Positions 1 to 7,550 of a stretch of 8,941 nt of DNA are shown one piece after another. Origin of the DNA: Chitinophaga pinensis (GTDB taxonomy: Bacteria; Bacteroidota; Bacteroidia; Flavobacteriales_D; Crocinitomicaceae); the NCBI GenBank assembly GCA_945897765.1, contig CAMDGP010000077.1, positions 1-8,941 on the forward strand, in the 5' to 3' direction. Position 1 is the stretch's first letter. Every line of letters starts with the position of its first letter. The notes under the pieces were generated by a model. That model made no database searches, was not told where the DNA came from, and was given only the letters and a program-made list of their open reading frames with translations. The position numbers were made by a program, and so were the translations under genes.

Positions 1-1
1 T

Positions 2-223
2 TTGAATTTATTGGATAAAACGACTTACGAAACGAAATTAATTTTAACAGCAAAAAAAATTGACAAAGAGGTAATTGATTCCATTTTGAAGGTTTTAAAT
101 CATTCAGACATGGTGAAATTTGCCGCTTCACAACCAGGAGAAGAAATCATAGAAAAATCATTTTTTATGATTCGTCAGTTGATAGTAGAAACCAGTCCAA
201 TTGAGTATCAACATGCTGAATAA
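2..223 (+). CDS. C-terminal tail of the membrane protein encoded just upstream of batA (5' partial)
   Basis: This is the end of a gene that begins before the window. The reading frame is open from the first bases, and the TTG at its left edge is an internal codon rather than a start. The visible 73 residues contain no membrane segment and look like a soluble helical tail. The stretch IDSILKVLNHSDMVKFAA has the form of the cytoplasmic helical module seen at the end of several Bat-operon proteins (a helix, then a small/polar residue, then [KR]-[FY]-A). The BatD tail in this window ends in a similar module, at LKALVQNCQNSRYGFG. In Bacteroidota the usual order is moxR, a DUF58 gene, a DUF4381-like membrane protein, then batA. 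Position and tail therefore suggest the third of these; that assignment is inferred. The stop codon overlaps the start of batA by 11 bases. Confidence 0.72.
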   Translation: MNLLDKTTYETKLILTAKKIDKEVIDSILKVLNHSDMVKFAASQPGEEIIEKSFFMIRQLIVETSPIEYQHAE

Positions 224-1244
224 CTGGAACATAAATATCTTTGAGTTTGAGTTTTTACAAGCGAATTATTTGTATTTGCTATTGTCTTTACCATTTTTTG
301 GTTGGCTTTTATTTAGACAGGAAAAAAAACGTGCTGGCGATTGGAAATTCACCTCTTCGATGCAAAACCAAGAGAAATTAAAAGACAACTCCATTTTCTA
401 CCTACGTCAAGGAATCATTTTCTTAAAGTTATGCATTCTTGCCTTTGCCATTTTAGCGCTCGCAAAACCTTTTCGCTGGAACGACAGCGACGCCAACAGC
501 CACGATTATAAATATGGAATTGACATTGTGATTGCGCTCGATGTTTCCCTTTCAATGCTCGCAACTGACTTTGAGCCCAATAGACTAGAAGCAGCTAAAG
601 AAGTTGCAAATGAATTTATCGACGGCCGACGTGGCGATCGCATTGGATTGGTTGTTTATGCGGGTGAATCTTACACCGCTTGTCCGATGACCTTGGATTA
701 TGAGATTCTGAAAAAACAAATTGACGAGGTGGACGGAATGAACATCGAAGGAGGAACAGCAATTGGAACTGGTCTAGGAACTGGAGTTGTGAATTTGAGA
801 AGCGATAGTTTGAAGTCGAAAGTAATAATATTGTTGACAGACGGAAGCAACAATGCGGGCGATATTTCTCCTTTGCAGGCAGCAGAATTAGCCAAAACGA
901 AAAACATTTGTGTTTACACTATAGGAGTTGGAAGTAATGGGGTTGCACCAACACCTGTCGTTACTCCCGTTGGTATTCGCTATGAAAATATGCCTGTCGA
1001 AATTGATGAAGTAACCTTGAATGAAATTGCAGATGTAACTGGTGGAAAATACTTTAGGGCAACTGATAAGAAAAGTTTGACAGCCATTTATGAAGAAATT
1101 GACAGCTTGGAAAAATCAAAAATGGCAGATAAATATTTTCAATCTGAGCCTCCACCAACTCCAAGTGCATTTTTAAATTGGATTTTTGTGTTTATCACGT
1201 TAGTCATTGTTTTAGAATTTAGCTTATTTGTAACCAATGATTGA
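213..1244 (+). CDS. batA: BatA, membrane-anchored von Willebrand factor A protein
   Basis: BatA is one of the two VWA-domain membrane proteins of the Bacteroidota aerotolerance operon. It is thought to form an envelope complex served by a MoxR-type AAA+ ATPase; its exact biochemical job is unknown. The protein has about 343 residues, normal for BatA. Membrane segments lie at about 15-32 (YLYLLLSLPFFGWLLF) and 65-84, with a positively charged loop between them that should be cytoplasmic. The VWA domain follows on the periplasmic side and a C-terminal membrane segment lies near 320-340. The metal-binding MIDAS site is complete: DVSLS (D110, S112, S114), T182 in GGTAIGTG, and D210 in LLTDGSNN. 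I chose the ATG at 213 because it gives the usual short N-terminus. The TTG at 201 in the same frame would add only four residues. The start lies within the upstream gene and the end overlaps batB by 8 bases. Confidence 0.93.
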   Translation: MLNNWNINIFEFEFLQANYLYLLLSLPFFGWLLFRQEKKRAGDWKFTSSMQNQEKLKDNSIFYLRQGIIFLKLCILAFAILALAKPFRWNDSDANSHDYKYGIDIVIALDVSLSMLATDFEPNRLEAAKEVANEFIDGRRGDRIGLVVYAGESYTACPMTLDYEILKKQIDEVDGMNIEGGTAIGTGLGTGVVNLRSDSLKSKVIILLTDGSNNAGDISPLQAAELAKTKNICVYTIGVGSNGVAPTPVVTPVGIRYENMPVEIDEVTLNEIADVTGGKYFRATDKKSLTAIYEEIDSLEKSKMADKYFQSEPPPTPSAFLNWIFVFITLVIVLEFSLFVTND

Positions 1245-2379
1245 TCGAAAACCCACTTTTAATATTCGTAAAGTTGTCAGTAATTTAATGTTATTGGAAG
1301 CGATTTTTGGTGTTTTTACGTTCTCACTTTTTACGATTATTGGTTTCTTTAATGAAGATTTGAAAATTTCCAGTATTCATTTTTTAAAGCCATACAATCT
1401 TTTTCTTTTCGTTTTATTGGTTCCATTTACCTATCTATTTGTGCGTTCCTTAATCCGTAAAAACGAGATTGACAGCCATTTATCACAGTTTAATAAAAAA
1501 AGAATTCCGCAGCCAAAAAGCGTTTGGGTAATTGCGCGTTTCTATATTTTACGTTCGACATTTGTGTTTTTAATTTTTGCAATGGCACAACCTATTTACG
1601 GAAAAAAGAAAGTTAAAGGAACAGTTAAAAGCTTGGAATTGGTAATTTGTCTTGACGTTTCCAACTCAATGAACACGATGGATATTGAGCAAACTCCACG
1701 TATCGAAGTCGCAAAAAGAGCATTGAATGCTTTGGTAAATACCCTAGCTGGAGAGAAAATAGGCTTATGCATTTTCGCGGGAAACGCTTATGTGCAATTG
1801 CCATTAACTACGGATTACAACGCTGCGAAACTTTTCATCAACGACGTAACAACCGACTTCGTTTCTAATCAAGGAACGAATATTTCTGATGCGTTAAGTG
1901 TTTCCAAAGGTATGTTTTCAAAGGAAAATGTCACCAAAGCGATTTTCGTAATCACGGATGGTGAAAATCACGAAAACGAAAATAAAGAAGTTTATTCTGA
2001 AATTATTGATATCAACATTCAAGTCTGCATCTTGGGAATCGGAACGTCAACAGGTGGTCCAATCCCTGTAAACCCGAATTATTTGGGCGAAGGATACATC
2101 TCAAATTCGGTAGGACAACGTGTAATTTCTCGAATGAATCCTGATTTCGTGAAGCAAATTGCAAGTCAAACAAATGGTGTTGCAATGATCACTAGTGAGG
2201 CTTATCCCGACTTGCAAACACTATTAACACAAATTAACCAGATGAAACGCACAAAATTGCGAGATTTGGAGTTCGATATTGAAGAGACGAGGTATCAACT
2301 ACCCTTATTCGTTTCTTTAATTTGCTTTGTTATTTGGTTGCTAATACCTGTTCTTAAAGATTTGAGGTCAAAAAAATGA
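1237..2379 (+). CDS. batB: BatB, membrane-anchored von Willebrand factor A protein with N-terminal extension
   Basis: This is the second VWA membrane protein of the bat operon, assumed to work in the envelope beside BatA. The MIDAS site is intact: DVSNS (D140, S142, S144), T214 in QGTNISDAL, and D241 in the BatB-typical VITDGENHE. Two other stretches are characteristic of BatB: IFAGNAYVQLPLTTDY and the GIGTSTGGPIPV turn. Membrane segments are predicted at about 20-38, 52-71, 98-117 and 356-375. Most BatB proteins start directly with the second of these, so the first about 45 residues are an extension. Charge placement agrees with real translation of it: the N-terminal DRK/RK and the RKN...NKKR loop would both be cytoplasmic, leaving the VWA domain in the periplasm. 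The ATG overlaps the end of batA by 8 bases, and the stop shares ATGA with batC. A later in-frame start (Met18) cannot be excluded. Confidence 0.92.
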   Translation: MIDRKPTFNIRKVVSNLMLLEAIFGVFTFSLFTIIGFFNEDLKISSIHFLKPYNLFLFVLLVPFTYLFVRSLIRKNEIDSHLSQFNKKRIPQPKSVWVIARFYILRSTFVFLIFAMAQPIYGKKKVKGTVKSLELVICLDVSNSMNTMDIEQTPRIEVAKRALNALVNTLAGEKIGLCIFAGNAYVQLPLTTDYNAAKLFINDVTTDFVSNQGTNISDALSVSKGMFSKENVTKAIFVITDGENHENENKEVYSEIIDINIQVCILGIGTSTGGPIPVNPNYLGEGYISNSVGQRVISRMNPDFVKQIASQTNGVAMITSEAYPDLQTLLTQINQMKRTKLRDLEFDIEETRYQLPLFVSLICFVIWLLIPVLKDLRSKK

Positions 2380-3065
2380 AGTCGTTTATTATTATTCTTT
2401 TTACTGTGTTTGCATTTCAAGGGTCTGCTCAGCAATGGATTGATTCACTGAAAGTAGCACGTACATCCTATAAAAACAAAGAATACGATAAAGCCAATCG
2501 TTACTACCGTTCGGCACAAAATCTAGCACCAAAAAACGTTGACTTATCAGAAGAAATTGCCCAATCAACTTATCGTTCACGCGATTTTGACAATGCAGAA
2601 AAAGTTTATCAGCAAGCTGCTTCAGAGAAAAAAGAAAAGACTGAAAAATCCAAAATGCAACATAATTTGGGCAATACACGGATGAAAAAAAAGGATTATT
2701 CAGGAGCAATAGAAGCCTATAAAGACGCTTTAAGAAACAACCCAAATGATCAGGAAACACAATATAATTTATCGGAAGCTATTCGCCAAAAAAAACAAGA
2801 AGAAGAAAAAAAGAATAAACAGCAAAATCAAAAGGGAAACAATCCTTCACAAAATCAAGGAAATAATGGTTCCAATAATTCAAACAGTAATGGCAGTTCT
2901 TCATCCGCTGCAAAAAAAGAAAATAAATCGAGCGGAAGTTTGCCGAATAAACAAGCTGATAAAATGTTAGACAATTTGACGAGACAAGAAGCAGACACGC
3001 GTCGAAGAATCTCAAACGGGCAAAAAAATAGTGAGAGTAGTTCAAAATCGGGCAAAAATTGGTGA
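2376..3065 (+). CDS. batC: BatC, exported tetratricopeptide-repeat protein
   Basis: BatC is the TPR protein of the bat operon, probably a periplasmic protein-interaction partner of BatA, BatB and BatD. The 229 residues begin with a signal peptide (MKSFIIILFTVFAFQGSAQQ, probable cleavage near residue 19). About three TPR units follow, at 24-55 (SYKNKEYDKANRYYRSAQNL), 57-85 and 93-127 (HNLGNTRMKKKDYSGAIEAY). Residues 138-187 are a low-complexity linker rich in Lys, Gln, Asn and Ser. A conserved-looking helix follows (QADKMLDNLTRQEADTRRR, 193-211), and the protein ends in GKNW, like the ...K-[DN]-W ending I recall for BatC. The start codon shares ATGA with the batB stop and the stop shares one base with the batD ATG, which points to coupled translation. 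The A-rich DNA of the linker may be prone to slippage, but the frame is open here. Confidence 0.9.
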   Translation: MKSFIIILFTVFAFQGSAQQWIDSLKVARTSYKNKEYDKANRYYRSAQNLAPKNVDLSEEIAQSTYRSRDFDNAEKVYQQAASEKKEKTEKSKMQHNLGNTRMKKKDYSGAIEAYKDALRNNPNDQETQYNLSEAIRQKKQEEEKKNKQQNQKGNNPSQNQGNNGSNNSNSNGSSSSAAKKENKSSGSLPNKQADKMLDNLTRQEADTRRRISNGQKNSESSSKSGKNW

Positions 3066-4798
3066 TGAAAAATTGGTTGCTTCTTATTAATCTTATCATA
3101 ATTTCCACGGCAATGGGACAAAAGCCCGTGGTTAAAATTGAAGTGGAACCAAAAGTAGCAGAGGCAGGTGAACCAATTACTATAACTGTAAAATCAAATG
3201 TGCAAGGTGAAATTGACATCGATTTCCCAAGTGCTTTTGTTCCTGGATATTCTGTTATGAATGGAATGGAACAAGAAACAGATTTTAATACTGGAAAAGT
3301 AATCACCTATTACTATTACTCGCAAGACGGAACAATCAAAAAAGATGGTGAATACACCTTTGGTCCAGCTTTTATAAAGTCAGGAAGTAAAACGTATAAA
3401 TCAAACAGTGTAAATGTTACCATTCGGAAAGAGCAAGTTATAAATTCAAGTGGAACAATATCTGCTAAACAGATGAAACAAGCTGCATTTGGAGTAATAG
3501 AACGCAATAAAAAGCAATTGTATGAAGGCGAACCTTTAATTTTAAACGCCAAAATTTACGCTCGTTTTTACCCAACCCATTTTGAAGATTACCAAACGTT
3601 CATACCAGAAGGAACTTTGGAAAAACAAGCTTTGGGTAATAACAACAAACTCGTTGCTGAACAAGAAAAACTTAAAGGAATTGAATTTTATTCTATTGAA
3701 TATGATCGCTCTTTAGTTTTCCCAAATCACAGTGGAAAATTACAAATCGACCCTTTCAAATTAATTTTAAAACGTGGTTTTGAAGGAATGCCAATTGTTT
3801 CTACCGGAGCAAGTGTGGAAGTTCTGCCTTTACCTGGAAATGCGCCATCCTCGTTTATCGGAATGGTTGGTAAACTCACAATGACTCAAAAATTAAGTCA
3901 AACTGATGTTAAAAAAGGAGATGTTGTGAAGTTAAATGTGACGCTTGACGGTGTTGGTAACATGCACAATATCAATACACCAACTTTACAACTTCCGAAA
4001 GGAGTAACTTTATATGGTGACCCAAAAATTGAAGAGGATTATATTTTCACAGCCAATGGAGCTGAAGGAACGATTAATTATGAATATACGCTTCAAGTAA
4101 ACAAAGAGGGCTCTTTTGAATTACCCGATTTAAAAGTCGCTTATTTTGATCCTAAGTTGGAAAAATACATAGTTCTAAAGGAAGGTTTAGGAAAACTCAA
4201 TGGTCCTGAAATTCAGAATATGTCAAAAACTTCAGGAAGCACACAGCTTATTTCAGAAGCAAAACAAGAAGATAAAAGAGAAGCGAACGATGTTGGTTCC
4301 AATTTAATAAAATCACCTGTTCTTTGGGTTTCTGTTTTTTCATTCCTTGCAATCGCGGCATTAATTGGATTTTCCTTGAAATTTAAAGATAAAAAAGCAC
4401 CGATTCAAGTGGCTTCGGAACCTACAATTACAGCTAATTCGTATGTTGCACCTGTTAAAAAATCTAGTTGGATTGAAGTAGATGTTGAGATTCAAAACGC
4501 TGCACAACTTATTGCTTCAGGCGATGGAAAGAAAGCGGCTCAAAGTTTAGAAAACGCTATCTGTAAATCAGCAGGAATCGCTTTAGATGTTTCTCCTCAA
4601 AATCAATCGAAAGAAGCATTGGTAGAAATGATGCGCGCAAAATATTGTGGGAACATCAACTGCGATAATTTAAAAGCGCTTGTTCAAAATTGTCAAAATT
4701 CAAGATACGGCTTTGGTTTATCCGCAAGCGAAGAACAAGAATTATTAAATTCCACAAAGGAAATTGTAGGTGAGATTAAGAAATTAGTGAGAAGTTAA
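3065..4798 (+). CDS. batD: BatD, beta-rich exported protein with one membrane anchor
   Basis: BatD is the large envelope component of the bat (oxygen tolerance) operon. The protein has about 577 residues. A signal peptide covers about 1-18 (WLLLINLIIISTAMGQ). A long beta-strand-rich periplasmic region with the BatD-type opening VEPKVAEAGEPITITV runs to about residue 415. One membrane helix follows at about 417-439 (VLWVSVFSFLAIAALIGFSL). The cytoplasmic tail of about 137 residues ends in a helical module with the pattern LKALVQNCQNSRYGFG, similar to the tail of the gene upstream of batA. Four cysteines (about 500, 528, 533, 543) lie in this tail. The ATG at 3065 overlaps the batC stop by one base (TGATG). 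The in-frame TTG and GTG codons just before it would add only two residues and are less likely starts. A hairpin follows the gene, and no batE follows. Confidence 0.92.
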   Translation: MKNWLLLINLIIISTAMGQKPVVKIEVEPKVAEAGEPITITVKSNVQGEIDIDFPSAFVPGYSVMNGMEQETDFNTGKVITYYYYSQDGTIKKDGEYTFGPAFIKSGSKTYKSNSVNVTIRKEQVINSSGTISAKQMKQAAFGVIERNKKQLYEGEPLILNAKIYARFYPTHFEDYQTFIPEGTLEKQALGNNNKLVAEQEKLKGIEFYSIEYDRSLVFPNHSGKLQIDPFKLILKRGFEGMPIVSTGASVEVLPLPGNAPSSFIGMVGKLTMTQKLSQTDVKKGDVVKLNVTLDGVGNMHNINTPTLQLPKGVTLYGDPKIEEDYIFTANGAEGTINYEYTLQVNKEGSFELPDLKVAYFDPKLEKYIVLKEGLGKLNGPEIQNMSKTSGSTQLISEAKQEDKREANDVGSNLIKSPVLWVSVFSFLAIAALIGFSLKFKDKKAPIQVASEPTITANSYVAPVKKSSWIEVDVEIQNAAQLIASGDGKKAAQSLENAICKSAGIALDVSPQNQSKEALVEMMRAKYCGNINCDNLKALVQNCQNSRYGFGLSASEEQELLNSTKEIVGEIKKLVRS

Positions 4799-4804
4799 AT
4801 GATT

Positions 4805-4833
4805 AAGTCTCCATTATTCGGGGGCTTTCTTCA
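4805..4833 (+). terminator. Probable intrinsic terminator of the bat operon
   Basis: Seven bases after the batD stop, the arm AAGTCTCC (4805-4812) can pair with GGGGGCTT (4820-4827) across a 7-base loop. All eight positions pair, two of them as G-U. A pyrimidine run (TCTTC) follows. Placement right after the last bat gene and before a separate gene fits an end of transcript. The T-tract is short, so strength is uncertain. Confidence 0.55.
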
Positions 4834-4879
4834 TTCCTTACGAATTATCCACTAACTTTAACTTTCATAATTTGAAGTC

Positions 4880-7111
4880 ATGACGAAAATAACTTTAGTC
4901 TTTTCCTTTTTGATTTGTTCTAATTTCCTATTCGCTCAGTTTCAATTTGATTTTCAAAATACGATTCCAGTTATTAAATCAGGAATTGAACTTAAATTTC
5001 CTTGGGCAGGCGGTTTGAATTACGCACAAGTTTCAAGTATTGACATAGATTTTGATGGCGATTTAGACTTATTCGTTTTTGACAGAAGTACTGACCAAGT
5101 CCGGATTTTTAAGCAAGTTGAAATCAATGGTTCGCCAGTTTATGAATTTGCTCCAATGGCTTATTTATTGTTTCCCGATGATTTGCGTTACCGCGTTCAG
5201 CTTCAAGATTATAATCAAGATGGTAAAAAAGATATTTTCACTTATGGAATAGGTGGAATGAAAGTCTATAAAAATATCGGAAACGCTACCGAAGGATTAA
5301 AATGGGAATTAGCCTCATCACTTCTTTACTCCGATTATAATGGTTCTAATTTAAATTTATACGTCAGTTCAAGTGATATTCCTGCGATTGTTGACGTGGA
5401 AAATGATGGAGATTTAGATATTTTGACCTTTCACATTGGTGGCGAGCATTTGCAATACCATCAAAACCAAAGTATGGATTTATATAGCCACGCTGATTCA
5501 TTAGTTTTTGTTCTTAAAAATGAATGCTGGGGAGGATTTAAAGAAGATGTAAATTCAAACTCCGTCATTCTAAATGACCCAAATGCCCCTTGTGCGATTG
5601 GCAATGTTCCTGATGCTCAAAAAAGTAAAATAGAAAATGAAAAAGCGCATGCAGGTTCAACTGTTTTAGCAATCGACGTGGATGGTTCTGGTGTGAAAGA
5701 TTTGATTTTAGGTGATGTTGCTTACCCAAACTTAAACTTGCTCATAAATGGAGGAACAGCACCAAACACCAATTCCTTAATGATTTCTGCTGATGTGAAT
5801 TTCCCTTCAAACTCAACACCTGTAAGTATGCAGTTATTTCCTGCAGCCTTCTGGGAAGATGTTGATTTTGATGGCAAAAAAGATTTGATTGTTACACCGA
5901 ATGCTAAGAACGCTTCTGAAAATGAAACGAGTGTGATGAAATACAGAAATTCAGGAACGAACACCAATACAAATTTTGTTTTTGAAACGAAAAGTTTTCT
6001 TCAAAGTGATATGATTGAACATGGTACTGCCTCTGCTCCTATTTTAGTGGATATCAATAATGATGGACTTTTAGACCTATTTATTTCCAATTATTATTCC
6101 TACAAACCAACACTTTCAAAATACAGCAGAATCGCATATTATCGCAATACAGGTACAAGTACAGCGCCAAAATTTACGTATATTGAAAACGATTTTTTAA
6201 ATCTTTCTTCTACAAATTATGGATTAAAAATCACTCCAACATTTGGCGATTTAGATGGAGATAATAAGCCAGATTTACTACTTGGGTTGGAAAATGGAAC
6301 CTTAGTTTATTATAGAAACACAACAACAGGATCAAATCCAACTTTTGCGAATCCCGTATTGAATTACACAGATAATTCTGGCGCTGTCATCAATGTAGGA
6401 CAATTTGCAGTACCTCAACTTTTTGATTTAAATAAAGATGGAAAACTGGATTTAGTCATTGGCAAGAAAACTGGAGAACTTGTTTATTATCAAAACGTTG
6501 GAACAACTACAAATCCACAATTTGAGTTGACAAACAGTAATTTAGGTGGAATTGACGTAGTAACTACAACCCCAGATGGTTTTCCGATGCCTCATTTTTT
6601 CAGACATCAAGACACAACTTATTTACTCTTAGGAGCCTACGACGGTGTAATTCGATTTTATGATTCGATTGATGTGAATTTGTTAGCTGGGACTAATTTT
6701 AATTTAAGGAAGGATAACTTTCTAGGAATGCAAAAAGAATTGGGCTCATTTAGTGCATGTGCAATAAGTGATTTAGATAATGATGGAAACTTAAACTTGT
6801 TAGTAGGTCAAGATTTAGGTGGAGTTTACCATTTGGAACATAGTGAAGGAAGTTCGCTTGGTTGGAATGAAATTAATATTGAAACAACATTTACGGTTTA
6901 TCCAAATCCATTTGAAAACGAGTTTATAATCGAATCAACACAAAATGATATCGTTGAAATTTTCACACTAATGGGTCAAAAAGTCGCTGATAAAGAGATT
7001 TTTGAAGGAAAAAATTACATTAAAGTACCTAGTGAAAGTAACGGTATTTACTTGTTGAAAGTAAAAAGTTCAGGAAAAGTAGTTAAGCTAGTTAGGAATG
7101 TTAAAAATTAA
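4880..7111 (+). CDS. Secreted FG-GAP/VCBS repeat protein with type IX secretion sorting domain
   Basis: This is a cell-surface or secreted protein of 743 residues. The signal peptide is MTKITLVFSFLICSNFLFAQ. The body carries nine loops of the D-x-[DN]-x-[DG]-G-x-x-D type found in FG-GAP/VCBS beta-propeller repeats. They lie near residues 55 (DIDFDGDLD), 110, 172, 266, 327, 391, 457, 516 and 631 (DLDNDGNLN). Several are followed by hydrophobic strands and by a recurring YYRNTGT/YYQNVGT strand. Such loops normally bind calcium. The last about 73 residues are a T9SS type A sorting domain: YPNPF at 674-678, then IFTLMGQKV, NGIYLLKV and a basic end. This domain directs export across the outer membrane and is cleaved off during attachment. 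The specific function (adhesin, matrix or other) cannot be told. The gene stands alone after the bat terminator. The ATG at 4880 directly precedes a good signal peptide. Confidence 0.88.
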   Translation: MTKITLVFSFLICSNFLFAQFQFDFQNTIPVIKSGIELKFPWAGGLNYAQVSSIDIDFDGDLDLFVFDRSTDQVRIFKQVEINGSPVYEFAPMAYLLFPDDLRYRVQLQDYNQDGKKDIFTYGIGGMKVYKNIGNATEGLKWELASSLLYSDYNGSNLNLYVSSSDIPAIVDVENDGDLDILTFHIGGEHLQYHQNQSMDLYSHADSLVFVLKNECWGGFKEDVNSNSVILNDPNAPCAIGNVPDAQKSKIENEKAHAGSTVLAIDVDGSGVKDLILGDVAYPNLNLLINGGTAPNTNSLMISADVNFPSNSTPVSMQLFPAAFWEDVDFDGKKDLIVTPNAKNASENETSVMKYRNSGTNTNTNFVFETKSFLQSDMIEHGTASAPILVDINNDGLLDLFISNYYSYKPTLSKYSRIAYYRNTGTSTAPKFTYIENDFLNLSSTNYGLKITPTFGDLDGDNKPDLLLGLENGTLVYYRNTTTGSNPTFANPVLNYTDNSGAVINVGQFAVPQLFDLNKDGKLDLVIGKKTGELVYYQNVGTTTNPQFELTNSNLGGIDVVTTTPDGFPMPHFFRHQDTTYLLLGAYDGVIRFYDSIDVNLLAGTNFNLRKDNFLGMQKELGSFSACAISDLDNDGNLNLLVGQDLGGVYHLEHSEGSSLGWNEINIETTFTVYPNPFENEFIIESTQNDIVEIFTLMGQKVADKEIFEGKNYIKVPSESNGIYLLKVKSSGKVVKLVRNVKN

Positions 7112-7180
7112 TTTACTTTTTAAAAAGATAAAAGATCAATTTTCAGCGAGTCATATTCGGATTATTGTTATAATTAATAG

Positions 7181-7459
7181 TGGTTCGATTTGGAAAGATA
7201 CAACAACCAATACCCGCACATTCAAATCCGTGAACTTCGTGAAAGTCATGATAGATTTCTTATCATTGACCAAAAAGAGTTGTATCATATTGGTGCTTCG
7301 TTGAAGGATTTAGGGAAAAGGCCTGTGGTGAGCTTGTCGAAAAACTTGTGGTGAGCCTGTCGAAAAACTTGTGGTGAGCCTGTCGAACCATGGTTTGCTT
7401 TCTCAAAATTGGATGGGAAGATGTTGGAGTTCGTTTTAGAAAGGTTGATCGCAAATTAA
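7181..7459 (+). pseudogene. C-terminal remnant of an ORF6N-family gene, split by tandem repeats
   Basis: No intact gene lies between 7112 and 7550, and 7112-7180 shows nothing I recognise. From 7181 one frame reads FDLERYNNQYPHIQIRELRE, then SHDRFLIIDQKELYHIGASL, then KDLGKR. This is the ending I recall for full-length Bacteroidota ORF6N proteins, with an H-x-R-x4-D...GASLKD core reminiscent of phospholipase-D-like domains. At 7322 the match breaks at a 69-bp block, which contains an in-frame TGA at 7352. It resumes in the same frame at 7391 with WFAFSKLDGKMLEFVLERL and ends at TAA 7457. Without the block, 69 codons read through. The N-terminal ORF6N domain is absent and there are stops just upstream, so this is a broken remnant. 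The next gene downstream lacks exactly this kind of C-terminal region. Confidence 0.75.
7322..7390 (+). repeat. Three tandem copies of a 23-bp 'GAGCCTGTCGAA' type repeat
   Basis: Copies lie at 7322-7344, 7345-7367 and 7368-7390, each exactly 23 bp. All share the core TTGTGGTGAGC[CT]TGTCGAA except that copy 1 begins CCTG rather than CTTG; copy 1 also has AGCTTG for AGCCTG, and copy 3 ends ACCA rather than AAAA. There are no spacers, so this is not a CRISPR array. The core belongs to a group of short repeats found between genes in many bacteria. Their accidental translation gives words such as VRQAHHK on the - strand and EPVEP on the + strand, both present here. The block interrupts the ORF6N remnant between GKR and WFAFSK, and its 69-bp length keeps the frame. 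Confidence 0.85.
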
Positions 7460-7550
7460 GGCTAAGAAATTCACTTTCTACCCAAAATTTCTCATAAATC
7501 ATTCTTATCTAAAGGATTTTTTTTCATAACTTAAAGTGAAAATTAAGGTT

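Noticed and set aside
201..212. TTG at 201 as the batA start
   Set aside because: It adds only four residues, and the ATG at 213 gives the normal BatA N-terminus.
2401..3306. Long - strand ORFs opposite batC and the start of batD
   Set aside because: They are antisense shadows of well-supported genes and contain no recognisable domain.
4853..4860. TAACTTTA as a Bacteroidota -7 element (TAnnTTTG) for the secreted protein gene
   Set aside because: Only seven of eight bases fit, there is no TTG-type -33 element at the right distance, and the region is AT-rich, so this is not supported.
7116..7127. CTTTTTAAAAAG palindrome just after the secreted protein gene
   Set aside because: It has no loop and is purely AT in the arms apart from the ends; it is unlikely to act as a terminator and is expected by chance in such DNA.
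7098..7304. 68-codon + strand ORF after the secreted protein gene
   Set aside because: It overlaps the end of the T9SS gene and is out of frame with the recognisable ORF6N remnant read in another frame from 7181.
7322..7390. CRISPR-like repeat array
   Set aside because: The 23-bp units are directly adjacent with no spacers, and no cas gene is present.
7263..7502. 79-codon - strand ORF containing MVRQAHHK
   Set aside because: This is the antisense of the 23-bp repeats and the ORF6N remnant. VRQAHHK-type words are a known sign of spurious translation of such repeats.
7536..7550. GTG at 7536 as the start of ORF6N copy 1
   Set aside because: It adds five residues of no recognisable character; the ATG at 7551 is preferred.
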